The translations under genes and the position numbers were made by a program. 64,000 bases of DNA from contig NC_082688.1 in the NCBI RefSeq assembly GCF_949987515.2, positions 75,520,731 through 75,584,730 on the forward strand, read 5' to 3'. The notes under the pieces were generated by a model that searched no databases, was not told the origin of the DNA, and saw only the letters and a list, made by a program, of their open reading frames with translations. Shown in pieces: positions 33,663 to 44,454 of this stretch. Positions within the stretch are counted from its first letter, which is position 1; each line of letters opens with the position of its first letter. The DNA is from Delphinus delphis. Taxonomy: Eukaryota > Chordata > Mammalia > Artiodactyla > Delphinidae.

Positions 33663-33846
33663 GGGTATAGTGGATTATATTAATTGATTTTCAAATGTTA
33701 AACCAACCTTGCATTCCTGGAATAAATCCCACTTGGTCATAATGTCCTTTTTATGTATCACTAGATTTGATTTGTTAATATTTTATTAAATATTTTTCGT
33801 CTATTTTCATGAGGGATATTGGTCTATAGTTTTCTTGTAACTATGT
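33663..33846 (-). mobile_element. L1 ORF2 region, antisense, part 1
   Basis: 'accaaccttgcattcctgga', 'ataaatcccacttggtcata' and 'gggatattggtctatagttt' are the well-known antisense of the L1 reverse-transcriptase domain. It is old and interrupted by a CHR SINE. Confidence 0.9.
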
Positions 33847-34061
33847 GTGGGTTTTTTTTGGGTTTTTTTGTGGTACGTGGGCCTCTCACTGCTGTGGCTT
33901 CTCCCGTTGCGGAGCACAGGCTACGGATGCGCAGGCTCAGTGGCCATGGCTCATGGGCCCAGCCGCTCCGCGGCATGTGGGATCCTTCCGGACCAGAGCA
34001 CAAACCCGTGTCCCCTGCATCAGCAGGCAGACTCTCAACCACTGCGCCACCAGGGAAGCCC
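33847..34061 (-). mobile_element. CHR-type SINE, young form, antisense, nested in L1
   Basis: Exact 14-bp target duplication 'tcttgtaactatgt' at 33833-33846 and 34062-34075. The body runs from the T-rich tail through 'tggtacgtgggcctctcact' to 'ccaccagggaagccc'. Confidence 0.95.
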
Positions 34062-34075
34062 TCTTGTAACTATGT

Positions 34076-34166
34076 TTTAAGTGTAATGCTGGTCTCATAA
34101 ACTAACTGGGAAGTGTTTGCTCCTCTTTTTTATTTTTTTTAAATACGGACTCGACATTATTTCCTC
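34076..34166 (-). mobile_element. L1 ORF2 region, antisense, part 2
   Basis: 'aatgctggtctcataaacta' and 'actgggaagtgtttgctcct' continue the L1 after the SINE, up to the target site of a processed pseudogene. Confidence 0.85.
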
Positions 34167-34595
34167 GTATTTTTTTTCTTGAGGAATAAACAATCAATTT
34201 TATTGGTCTCAGACCAGCAGTCCCTGGGTCTTGAGGACCTCTGTGTATTTGTCAGTTTTTTCTCCATGTTCTTTTCCACCTGTTTCCTTAACCTCATGAG
34301 CTGCCTTTTCTTCCTGTAATGGATCTTGACATTCTTTCTCTTCTCCAGCATGGCTGTTACTGCCTGGTACTTCCAGCCAATCCATGTGCCTGACTCCCTA
34401 GGAAGGCAAACTGGTGGGGGTACGGTGGGGTGCAGAAATAAAGTGGTAAGGAAATGAAGCCAGGGTGCCTAGGGTAGGGGTGTTGACAAGTTGTCCTAGA
34501 GGATCCCAGGAATGTTGTAATCCAACTTTTCTTAGCAAGCCTAAGCTCAAAAGACATAGCTACCCCTGTAAAGCCTCCCTCCTCTTCCTGGCATG
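34167..34595 (-). pseudogene. RPL13A: RPL13A processed pseudogene, 5'-truncated and internally deleted
   Basis: RPL13A encodes large-ribosomal-subunit protein uL13. On the minus strand the 3' half is clear: the segments [16 protein letters not shown] and [12 protein letters not shown] match the protein's C-terminus, with the stop codon at 34211-34209, an AATAAA at 34204-34199 and a poly(A) tail (the T run at 34170-34177). Upstream, 'ggaagtaccaggcagtaaca' matches the WKYQAVTA segment, but an extra base shifts the frame and codons are missing just after it. Further 5', 34400-34595 aligns only loosely with the middle of the gene, implying an internal deletion. The flanks 'ttatttcctc' (34157-34166) and 'ttatttcttc' (34596-34605) look like the target duplication. 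It has no introns, is inserted in an L1, and is not expected to be functional. The identity of the 3' half is secure; the 5' half is inference. Confidence 0.85.
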
Positions 34596-35121
34596 TTATT
34601 TCTTCTTTAAATGTTTGATATACTTTATTGGTGAAGCCATTTGACTTGGAGTTTTTTGTGTTGCAGTTTTTAAGTATGAATTCAATTTCTTTAATACACC
34701 CAGGACTATTCAGATGATCTATTTTTTTCTTCATTGAGCTTTAGTTAGTTTATGTCTTTCAAGGAATTTGCCCATTTCATCTAAATTATTAAATTTATGC
34801 ACATAGAGCTATTTGTAATATTTTCTTATCCTTTTAACATCTGTAGGGGGTCTTTGTAATGTCTCCTCTTTTATTCCTAATATCATTAATTTGTGTCTTT
34901 ATTTCTGGCTGGAAGTCTATCAATTTTACGAATTTTTTTCAAAAGCCAGCTTTTGGCTTTATAGATTATTATAATTTTCCCTTTCCAATTCATTAATTTC
35001 TACTCTTTTGTTATTTACTTTTGTGTACTTGCTCTGGGCTTAGTTTTTTTGCAATTTTCTAGTTTCTTAAGGAGAAATCTTAAATAACTGGTTTGAGATC
35101 TTTACTAATGGAAGTATTTAA
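34596..35121 (-). mobile_element. L1 ORF2 region, antisense, part 3
   Basis: 'tttaaatgtttgatatactt', 'ttgtgtctttatttctggct' and 'tttttcaaaagccagctttt' are the antisense L1 reverse-transcriptase region continuing from part 2. The 125-codon minus-strand frame at 34357-34734 joins pseudogene and L1 and is not a gene. Confidence 0.9.
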
Positions 35122-35123
35122 TA

Positions 35124-35489
35124 CATTAAGTCCCCTGCATACGAACGAGCTCTGTTCTGAGAGCACATTTGTAAGTCCAATTTGTTCTTAAGTCCAACAA
35201 AGTTAGCCTAGGTACCCAACAAACATAATCAGCTATACAGTACCAGCTACATCACTGCTGCTTTTACGCTTGGTTCTGGACATCATGGGCTTGAAATAAA
35301 GATACGGTACTATTGTATTCTATACAGTACTGTACAGTATATTACACAAAAGCGCAACCACTTGTAGAGGATGCACACATGACAATGTATTCCTGACACG
35401 TGAACTAACTTATGTGACTGGACATGCGAATGCATGTTCACATCTTTGAAAGTTCACAACTTGAAGGTTTGTATGTAGGGGACTTACTG
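35124..35489. mobile_element. Tigger-like MITE with TA target duplication, nested in L1
   Basis: It starts 'cattaagtcccctgcatacg' and ends 'gtatgtaggggacttactg', terminal inverted repeats of at least 15 bases with a mismatch. TA lies on both sides (35122-35123, 35490-35491), and removing the element restores a continuous L1 text 'tatttaata..ttataaatttc'. It is 366 bp with no transposase. Confidence 0.85.
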
Positions 35490-35491
35490 TA

Positions 35492-36150
35492 TTATAAATT
35501 TCACTTGAAGCACTGTTTTAACTGTATCCCACAAATTTTTATGTTCTATTTTACTTTTCATTCAATTAAAAAGATTCTCTAAGTTCCCTCGTGACTTTGT
35601 TTCTGCTAGAAGTGGGTTGTTTAATTTTTGATTATTTGGGGATTTTCCAGATATCTTTCTATTACTGATTCCTAGTTTAATTCCATTATAGTCAGAGAAC
35701 CTATTTGTAAGATTTCAATTCTCTTAAATATGTTAAGGTTTTAGGACCAGAATATTCTATTTTGGTGAAAGTTTCATGGAGACTTGAAAATAATGTATAT
35801 TCTGCTGTTATTGGTAGTGTTCTATAAATGTCAATTACATCAGATTAGTTGATAATCTTGTTCAGGTCTTCTATATCCTTACTGATTTTCTGTCAACTGG
35901 TTCTATTGATTGCCGAGAAAGGAATGCTGAAGTCTCCAAACAAAATTGTGGAGTTTTCTGTTTCTCTCCTGTCAGTTTTTGCTTCATGTATTTTGAAGCT
36001 CTACTGATAGGTGCAGAGATGTTTTGTTACGTTTTCTTGGAGAATTGACCCTTTTATCATTTGTAATGTACCTCTTTATCCCTGGTAATGTTTCTTGTCC
36101 TGGAGAATGTTAATTGTTTTTGTGATTGTTGATGTTTTTAGGAGGTTATC
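35492..36150 (-). mobile_element. L1 ORF2 region, antisense, part 4
   Basis: 'tttttgattatttggggatt', 'ccattatagtcagagaacct' and 'atgctgaagtctccaaacaa' are antisense L1 ORF2. The element fades out near 36150, so the L1 spans about 2.5 kb including its insertions. Confidence 0.9.
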
Positions 36151-38214
36151 AACCTGTTCATTTTCACATCATAGGTTTTCTTTCACCTTCTGTGGATAGT
36201 GTTTCCAATCTCATTTGTTTGCTGTGCTGCTTCGTTTCTGTCCTGCACCTGTGCCTCTCAGATGTTCTGCGATCTGAGTTGTGGTTGGAATCTTAGGTAT
36301 ATTCCTGAAACCTCAACTCTACTGCTTGGGTCTCTCACACGTGCAGACTCAGCAGTGAGGGTGATACTTATCTTCAGAGTAACAGTTATCCCCTACCTTT
36401 GCTATCTCCTGTCTCAAATTCCACCCCCCCCCCCTTCTCCAACCTACCAAGCCCTTTACCCCATTCCTCTGGTCAGAAATAGGATGTTTATATTGACATT
36501 TTAGCTACCTGAATTACAGCCCAGTCACTGTGTAGTTTCCTTCCCTAAGTTCTCTCTTTCCTCTACACTCCACCATCTTTTATTTACTTTTCAGAGTCCT
36601 CAGGTAGCCGTTGTCTGTATTTTGTTAAGTAGTTTTACTTGTAATGAGAGGTAATATAAGCTGTAGTGGAATTTTTCCTACCATGCTGGAAGAGAAATCT
36701 CTGCTCTCTTTTGAAAAGTATCTGAGGCAGGCTGAAAATGCTTTATTGTTATGGAATCATCAAGAATATGGTGAAACCTTCCTGAGTTGGGGAGGATCGA
36801 GAAAAATTATGGTCACAGGGGCTGTGGAAAGCTGTAGGGGCAAGGGAATATAAAAGATTCAGGCAGAGCTTTGCCTGTAACTGCTTTTCCTTCTTTTTTC
36901 CCCCCTGCTCCAAAGAAATTTACTGATTTTTGCCTGTGAAACTATTTGAAGAAACTCTGAGCCCCATATGTTCACAGAGGATATAAATCTATTGTTCTAA
37001 AAAGTCTGTTGCCCAAATTTGGAATTGTTCATTCAATTGTTATATTGCCCCTTCAGGACCACTCTTTCCTTCTTAGGGTGGGAATTGATTTTTCTTCTCT
37101 TATTTTGTCATGTGAGAGTACTAAGTATATTACAACAGCAGAATTTTCACACATTATTTAAAAACCTGTTCACAATGTGAGAAGGTCTTGCACAGGCTTG
37201 TCTATACCAATGTGTAAAAACCTCCAGCTGCCTCTGAAATTGTGACGACAAGCTCTGTTCCTCATTAAGTGCACAGATTAATGTCTGAGGAAAGCGAACG
37301 CTTTCTACAGATGTTTTCCAAAATTTGAAGTTTTCTTTATTTAAAGTGACATCACCCTAACCTCTAAGTTTATGCATGCAAATTATTGGATTTTTCCTAC
37401 TCATAATTATAATAGTTGCTTACAAAAAATCCATCTAGGCATTTTAAATTAGTCAGGACTTAGTAGAAATTTTTGATTTATATAAGTTAATGCTTTTTGA
37501 ATAAGCAAATCTAAATAGTTATACTCAAAACATTTATTTGCATAAATCCTGCATACATCAAAATTAGGATGACAATTTAAAGGCTGGTTTTGGAATTGAA
37601 ACACTAACTGGTCTATACTTTCAGATTTAGCTTTGCTATGTTTGAGCCTATGTTTTATTTGGTCCCTACCCCCCAACTTCCTTTGATTCTCAACTTTCAA
37701 ATAGTAAGCTATTCAAACCCTTTTTTTTTTTCTGTCAGTGAAATAAATTGAATTGTTCAAAAAGGAAAATTCAAAAATAAAGTATGATGGCATTTCCATA
37801 GCATTGTTCATGAAACGGGCTTGTGCAAATATGGTACAGACTGGACTCCCCAGAAAGAAGGATTAGAAGGGGCATGGGTCTCCTGTCCTCTCAAAATGGT
37901 ATGTCTGGGTACAGCTGGCCACGTTCTTGGAATAGGATCTAGGAGGGGACCTACCCCCTTACTGTACATTTTTATGGAGCAAGTGTGAGAGCTGCCTTGC
38001 CACTGGAGACATAGATTGAGATAGACTGCCAAATAGTCTGAGCTTTAGAGCCAGTTGTTTATAGGATTTATTGGAGACCTTGGGGGAAGGTGAGGTCATG
38101 TCCAGCCTCTCCTTCTAGGAGAAAGGCAGCCCCCAGGCCCAGCTAGCTGATTGTCAGGCAACTCAGAGAGAGCTCTAGGGGGCTTTAGACATTCCTGCCT
38201 ATCCTTACATATCT
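36151..38214. other. Unassigned interval
   Basis: A poly-C run lies at about 36424-36434 and a poly-T at 37721-37731. Plus-strand frames at 36199-36504 (101 codons) and 36644-36853 have no recognisable domain. No exon or repeat family was recognised. Confidence 0.4.
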
Positions 38215-38276
38215 ATTTTTAATATACTTTCAATTTTTAGATAATTCTACATTTACAGAAAAGTTTCAAAGACAGC
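38215..38276 (-). mobile_element. L1 3' region, antisense, left of LTR
   Basis: 'ttcaatttttagataattct' and 'acagaaaagtttcaaagaca' resemble the antisense L1M 3' untranslated region that continues at 38411. Confidence 0.55.
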
Positions 38277-38410
38277 TGCTTTAGACTGAATGTTTGTGAC
38301 AACCCAACGTTTATATGTTAAAATCTAATCCCTAATGTAATGGTATTTGGAGGTGGGGCCTTTGGGAAGGGATGGTAATTTTGTTATAGTAGCCTGAACA
38401 GACTAAGACA
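38277..38410 (+). mobile_element. MST-like MaLR LTR with a large internal deletion
   Basis: The 5' third ('gactgaatgtttgtgacaac', 'aaatctaatccctaatgtaa', 'ggtggggcctttgggaaggg') joins directly to the last 40 bases ('tggtaattttgttatagtag', 'cctgaacagactaagaca'). About 230 bases present in the copy at 15975-16342 are missing. Confidence 0.8.
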
Positions 38411-38680
38411 ATAGTCATTCTTCACTCAGTTTTCCATAATTGTAACATTACTTTGGTACATTTATCAAAACTGAGAAATTAATTACTATTGACAGAACTT
38501 CAGAATTTATTGACTTTGTCATTTTTTCCACTACTGTCTTGTTTCTGTTCCAGGATACCATATTGCATTTCATCCGTATCCAGTTTTTAGATGGAAGGAT
38601 GAATGTTATAACCTTCTGTCACTGATAATTTTCTGATCGTAATCCTCTGGATACAGTCATAAGCAAATTGTATGTAAAAG
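38411..38680 (-). mobile_element. L1 3' region, antisense, right of LTR
   Basis: 'ccataattgtaacattactt' and 'tggtacatttatcaaaactg' match the antisense L1M 3' region ('ccacatttgcttta...' context) and continue part one. Confidence 0.5.
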
Positions 38681-39515
38681 CTAACCGATTGGAAAATTCA
38701 GTCAGGAGTCAGGGACACTTCTCTTTAAAGATTTATCCAGTCCAGGTGCCAGGTCTTGATCAGAATGATTGGAGGTTGGGGACATATCTTTATTCAACCC
38801 ATTGTACTTAGCACAGTGCCTTGTACCCCAGAGATATGCAGACCTTGTTACAAAATTAATGAACAGATGAGTGTCACTCGCTGAAGCTTACTCATCCTGA
38901 CCTAGCCTAATGTTTCACCATATCAGTGCCAGTTTATTTTTAGAATTCAGATGGTGTCCTGGTGAATCTTTAGTTTCACAACAGTATAAAAATTCTTACA
39001 GAAAAGTGGAAATTATGCTTTCCATGTTTTAAAAAAATGTTTTTTAAAGCAAAACCAATAAGTAAAACTATAACTTGACCCATTACTCATATATAATATA
39101 GATTCTGTTGGATATTACCATTCACCACATCTACCTCTTCCTCCTCTTCCTGTTTTTCTTTTTTTTTTTAAAGAAAAACTAATTTATTCAGTGAGATTTT
39201 GAGAAGTTCAGCATTAAAGAAGATTGTGGCTTGTCCACTTTCATGGATGAGGTTTAGTTATAGATTTCTACAGAGTCAAATTACAAATGTGAAGAGATGA
39301 GAGATGAACTAAGCTAGGATGATCAAAAGTAGTCCTGGAATTTTTCTTTCTGATAATTAGGAATGTATATTTATAAAGGATGTTGCTGATACTGCCCAAA
39401 TACACACACACACGCCTCTCAAAATCAACTGCTCTGTCAACACATTTTGAAGGAAGCTCTTGTAATAAGAGTAAGAACAAGGCAATGAAGCCATCAGAAA
39501 ATGTGTTTGAACAGA
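38681..39515. other. Unassigned interval
   Basis: A possible L2 scrap at 38790-38880 ('acttagcacagtgccttgta'), a poly-T at about 39159-39169 and a short (CA)n at 39402-39414. No exon recognised. Confidence 0.4.
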
Positions 39516-39518
39516 GAA

Positions 39519-39690
39519 GTCACTAGCCACGTATAACTATTTACATTTAAATTAATTTAAATGAAATAAAATTAAAATCCAGTTCCTCTGTTGCACTATC
39601 CACATGTCAAGGGCTCAAGAGTTGCATGTGGCTCGTAGCCACTATTTGGGGCAGCAAGAACATTTCCATTATCACAGAAAGTTCTATCTT
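39519..39690. mobile_element. hAT-like MER DNA element, copy B
   Basis: 'agtcactagccacgtataac', the AT-rich 'aattaatttaaatgaaataa', 'gcatgtggctcgtagccact' and 'cacagaaagttctatctt' match the same family as 6486-6650. Confidence 0.6.
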
Positions 39691-40194
39691 CAAAGCTACT
39701 TGTATGACATTTGGCACTGTTTGAGAATTAAACTTAAGTGATTCTGAAATTAAGGGGATCTGGTTCATTTGGTTAAGTTTAGAAGTTTTACTTTAATTCT
39801 GCTTAGGTTCAATCTGAGCAAATATCCCTAATGAATGTTAACCATTCTAACCAGTATTTTCCACTGGAGTTGTACCAGTTTCTCCTTTGGCAAGGCAAAT
39901 GGACAGATTTCCAGTATAGACCTAATATTCCAGAAATAAATTTCTAACTTTATGCTCTAGTCTAATCAAATACTCTTGCCTTCCTCGGGGTTTATTCTAG
40001 TTACGTACCATGCTTCAGGAAGAGTGATAGCTCTACACTGTGGTTCTGTTCATAATCCACAGAGATTATTTTTTAAGCCCAGTTCTTTCTTTCATACTTT
40101 GCTTTTCATATTTTACTATCATTGCTATGTGTTTGGAAGGGCATGGTGGTAGTGGGTACAAATATACACGAAAGCATTAACTTACTGCACCATT
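39691..40194. other. Unassigned interval
   Basis: Nothing recognised on either strand. Confidence 0.35.
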
Positions 40195-40760
40195 TGTGCA
40201 GAAGAGAGTTACCACAGTGTGCCTAAGACTATTATCTTTAGAAAGACCTACCTGCAGAGTGGCCTTTGGCTGACAGCTGGGAACTTGGCTGTCAGAGCAT
40301 TCCTGGTAGTCAACATATAACTAACTGGTAAGGTTGGTGTATTGTGCCTAGACTGTGCAAATATGACTTATGCTAAATACTTGTATTCCTTCTGGGAATC
40401 TGGAATTTTAGTATGTTCGGGGCAGAGAGTGCCTATGTGACCAGCCCCAATAAAAACCTTGGGCACAGATGCTCTTATGGGCTTCCTTGGGTAGAAACAT
40501 GACAACACATGCTGCATTTTTGTTCCTGGGGGAAGAGTGTGCTTTGTATGACCCCTCATGGGAGGGAGGGAAAGAGCACAAGAAAACCTGTATGTGGATT
40601 CCTCCAGACTCTGCCTGCCTATTTTCCCCTTATGATCCAGCTGTTTATTCTTACTACTTTGATGTGATAAATCTTAGCCATGAGTACAACTATATATGAG
40701 TCCCATGAATCCTTCTAGTGAATCTCTGAATTTAGGGTAGTCTTGGGGACTCCTGACACA
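40195..40760 (+). mobile_element. Solo LTR, probably ERVL class
   Basis: It begins TG ('tgtgcagaagagagttacca') and ends CA ('actcctgacaca'), 566 bp, with 'ccaataaaaaccttgggcac' and 'gtgataaatcttagccatga' as internal landmarks; the latter is a likely polyadenylation region. Flanks CCATT and CCATC (40190-40194, 40761-40765) suggest a 5-bp target duplication with one change, as in ERVL-type elements. Open frames at 40368-40699 are LTR shadows. Confidence 0.7.
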
Positions 40761-41326
40761 CCATCCTTAACAGAATTCTGTTTTTATTTTTTAGAGAAAT
40801 GATAGAAAGCCTTTTGTTGTGGGTTACTAAGAAGTCCCAGTGCTCAGATTGAAACAGACTTATAATTCCATCCAAACTGCAAATGTTGTCCTGAGGAGGA
40901 TAGAGAAAAATAATATTTAAAATATATGTCAAGGTACCCAGCACATAGTAGGAATTTAAATATTATTACTTGTATTTTTCTTTCTCTTATTCCTCCCACC
41001 CCCACCCCATTAGAAAGCAATGTTTTTCGGTGGGTGGACATTATGACACATTTATGTTGCCTGTTTTCCTGCTGCTATTTTCTTTGCTAGAAAGCACACA
41101 GTATATTTAAAAGTTAGATCGTTAACCAGGTTTGTTCTTTTGGCATCTGGTATTTAAGGCAGTTTCAGTTTTCACTCCAGTTTTTTTCATCACATGTTTC
41201 TACCAATTGAATCTCACTTGCTCTTTCTGAAAGGAGAAATATGAAACACAGAGAGGGATCATTTTATGGTTTCAAAGTTATCAGGGTCAAGCAGGAGAGC
41301 TCATAATTGAAATCTAAAATGTGTGG
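40761..41326. other. Unassigned interval
   Basis: 'aaggtacccagcacatagta' and 'ggaatttaaatattattact' at 40930-40970 are probably an L2 or MIR tail in sense orientation; the rest was not recognised. Confidence 0.35.
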
Positions 41327-41329
41327 CTT

Positions 41330-41357
41330 TTCTCTTCTTTGCAAGAAAAGAAGAGAA
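41330..41357. repeat. Inverted repeat, 11-bp arms
   Basis: 'ttctcttcttt' (41330-41340) and 'aaagaagagaa' (41347-41357) are complementary around a short loop. The arms are pure purine/pyrimidine, so mirror-like pairing by chance is likely. Confidence 0.6.
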
Positions 41358-41455
41358 GAGGCCATGACCCAAACCACTAGCACTTTGGTTGGTGGAGAAT
41401 GGTTGACACTGAAGCAATTACTAGAGCTTAGATTTCAAGTCTGGGATGTGTGGGG

Positions 41456-41519
41456 AAGTCATTCAAGAAATTTTCTTTTCTTGAATGACTTACCAGGGAA
41501 GTCATTCAAGAAATTTTCT
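41456..41519. repeat. Combined inverted and direct repeat of a 14-15-bp unit
   Basis: The unit 'aagtcattcaagaaa' occurs at 41456-41470, its exact complement at 41477-41491, and the unit again in direct orientation at about 41499-41513 with the trailing 'ttttct' shared by both direct copies. This is a compact product of template switching or serial slippage. Confidence 0.85.
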
Positions 41520-43282
41520 GTTCCTAACACTGGGTCCAGTGATTTTAGTTTTTAGCTACTTATTTTTTTTTATCATGAAATGCATAGAATAAACACAGTT
41601 TATAAGTTGGGTCACTGACCAACTAGTGATCAAAATATAAGTGATAAGGTTAAGGACATGCAAGGTGATGCTCACTTCTCAGAAAAGGATATTCTGGTCC
41701 CTGATGTGCAGTTACTAGTGACCCATTTTCATTTCTACCCCTTCTCACTTTCACAAACCTGCCTCTCTTTTTTGAACTTGAACCATACCTTCATAGTGTC
41801 CTACTGAATATGGATATCTCCATGTAACAGTCCCTAGGCATCTCAAATTTACTGTATGCAAAAACGAATTTATTTCAGAGAAGGTGTCAACCTTTAGAGA
41901 ATACCTATTATGCATCACTTGCAATATAGAGGCTATCTACATACATGATCTTACTTGATCTAGTTCCATATCTGAGATATCATGTCATGTCCCTGTAGGG
42001 GAACTAGTCTTTCAAGTAAATATCTAAGGGGTGAGAGAAGCCTCAGTTAAGCATCTGGGGATGTTCCTTCAGGAGTCCACTGCCACTTCAGAGGTTGCAT
42101 GGATTGAAATGGTGCCTATTGGCCATCTTCCACATGTATAAAGCAGTCCCATGTGAGAAATGGGAGGCCTTCATCTCTGTCCCTCTACCATCCCTGGACA
42201 AATTGTAAGTACCTTGCAGTCAGCAGGAAAATCACTCAATCTAGCTCTCCATTTCCAGTGTGGCTTCTTTGATGAACGACACAATTATAAAAGGGTCAGA
42301 AATACTCAAACTCAGTGTCACAGATTCCCAGCCCAGCAAACACCCAGCGGCCATCTCTCAAGTCTGAGGCTGTTTATTTGAAGCTTTTTGTTCCTTATCT
42401 CTCCCTCCTGCTGCTGCTTCTTCTGGCTTCTGCCTTACCTGTTGATCACACATTGACCTTTCTGATGCCAGACACTTCTAAGCCCTGTAGCTAACTTCAG
42501 ATGTCATTATCCCTCCTCTGACTGCAAAGTTGCCAAATGTTCTACCTCACAAAACATTGGCCAGGAGTACATCTGGTTATCTACCATTTGCTCACACAGG
42601 CAGCTTGTAGTACATCCATTCTCTCTCAATGCAAACCTCTATTTTCACACATTATAATCCACTGGCTCAGAGAAAAGAAGGGGGTAGATGCAAGTGCAGG
42701 AGAATTTAAAAAAAGAAATAGAAAAAGGTGGGTACATGATTTGATATAGCTCTGAGTACATTAACCATGAAATTAAAATTGTAGATCTCTAGAAGCTGTG
42801 GAATTTTTACAAACCATGAGTGTCATGGGATTCCAGTATACTACCTACCCTGTAGTCAGTCATCTTTGATGTAGCTGAGGTTAGACAGGGCTGGAGGAGG
42901 AGTGGCGCAGAATAACAATTGTCGAGTGTCTACGGTGGCTCTGTTATTTCTTAGAAGATGAGTGTTTGGTGAGAGTGGTTATTTAATCTGAGCCCGTCAC
43001 CTGAATTGTCTATGAAAATAAGTGTCTATGAGTAGAAAAAGGTGATACTGTAGCTTAGGGGGTCAGTTTTTTTTTTTTTTTTTTTAACAAGAGCTATACA
43101 AACATTTCTACATCAGTGGGATATTTTTTTCTCAGATCAAATAGGAATATTTACAAAACACATACTCTTGGGCACGTTCTGGACATCCTCAGAATAAAGA
43201 CAAGGCTGGAGCCTAATTTGTGTCCTCTCTTCTCGGAGACCCCTGAGATCATACCCCAGAACCCTGGGGCTTCATGGAGCAT
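41520..43282. other. Unassigned interval
   Basis: A long poly-T run sits at about 43066-43085. No exon, MIR or L1 recognised in the remainder; open frames are at most 73 codons. Confidence 0.4.
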
Positions 43283-43530
43283 AAGGCGACGGTGTGGTCT
43301 GGTGGAGAGAGAACAATTCTCAAATCAGATGGACTGGGAGTTTGAGTCCCAGTTCTGCTGATACTACCTCTTGATCTCAGCAATTTATTTAATTTCCCTG
43401 GACATCTGTTTTCTCAACTTCAAAAAAATAAGGGCAAATAGTATCTATTTTAAGAGATAGCTGTAAGGAGTGAATGTGATATGTATAGGTGTGGCACACA
43501 GTTGGTATTTATCAGATGTTAGTTTTCTTT
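43283..43530 (+). repeat. MIR SINE, near full length
   Basis: 'ggtgtggtctggtggagaga', 'tttgagtcccagttctgctg', 'atttccctggacatctgttt', 'gctgtaaggagtgaatgtga' and 'gtggcacacagttggtattt' follow MIR from head to tail. The 81-codon frame at 43116-43361 overlaps it. Confidence 0.8.
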
Positions 43531-43960
43531 CCCCTGTCCTTCAATTAAAGCCCCTCCTTCAAGTTAGAATAAAAACGAAGAGCTTTGGTTAAAACATTGA
43601 GGATGATATTTGAGAGTGAGGTTTTGAGCACTGCCTTGGGTCTTCTTCCACGTATGAAGATTGCTTTAGATAGGGTTAGAAAGCTGGCTCAGAGAAGATA
43701 AGAATGAGAGCTGGTCCAATTAGGCAGCAAGGGATGGGAAGAGAAAGCTTGCCGACAGAAAGACGGTGCTGATGGGGAGCAGCGAGGTCTGGTGAGGGTG
43801 TCCTTATGAGGTGTAGAGGACAGTGAAAAGTGTCTGGGGTAAAAAGGGAACATTATAGATTGATGTCCAAGGGAGGGGATCCTGATTAGATTGTAAATTA
43901 TAGACTTCCAAGATAAATTTCAATAGTTGGGAATTGGATGTTGAGGGGGTAGACCAGTTG
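43531..43960. other. Unassigned, purine-rich interval
   Basis: Nothing recognised. Confidence 0.3.
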
Positions 43961-43964
43961 TATC

Positions 43965-44115
43965 ACAGAATCACAGAACTTCTGAGCTGGAAGGGAATTT
44001 ATCCATCATATGGTCCACCTCCCTTGGTTTATGGATGAAGAAATGAGGCTCAGAGAGGTTAAGTGGCTAACGCAGGGTCCCTCAGTAAGTTAGTAACGGG
44101 ATTATGGTTCTGGTA
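43965..44115 (-). repeat. Ancient mammal-wide SINE/LINE repeat
   Basis: 'agaatcacagaacttctgag', 'ctggaagggaatttatccat', 'aatgaggctcagagaggtta' and 'gggtccctcagtaagttagt' match an old mammalian repeat related to the MIR/L3 group. The exact family and hence the strand are uncertain. Confidence 0.5.
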
Positions 44116-44260
44116 TATTTCCTCTCTCATATATTACCTACTCTTTTAGACTTTCCTCTTATTCCAAGTCAGACTGCACATGATTCCACAGTCTCTCTTA
44201 GCAACCAGTTATAATGTTCATGACTCAGAATATAATTCACAAATAAGAAGTTCTGTTTTA

Positions 44261-44439
44261 GGGACTTCCCTGGTGGTCCAGTGGTTAAGAATCCACCTTC
44301 CGATGCAGGGGACGCTGGTTCGATCCCCAGGGAACTAAGATCCCACATGCTGCAGGACAACTGCCATTAACCTGGCACACCACAACTAGAGAAGCCTGCG
44401 TGCCACAACAAAGACCCAGCACAGCTAAAAAAAAAAAAG
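44261..44439 (+). mobile_element. CHR-type SINE, older form, sense
   Basis: It starts 'gggacttccctggtggtcca' and ends in an A run, flanked by 'aagttctgtttta' (44248-44260) and 'aaattttgtttta' (44440-44452), a diverged target duplication. The B box 'ggttcgatcccc' is intact near 44318. It is shorter than 58039-58363 because of an internal deletion. Confidence 0.92.
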
Positions 44440-44454
44440 AAATTTTGTTTTACT

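Noticed and set aside
34357..34734. Minus-strand open frame of 125 codons
   Set aside because: It joins the RPL13A pseudogene to antisense L1 sequence across an insertion boundary.
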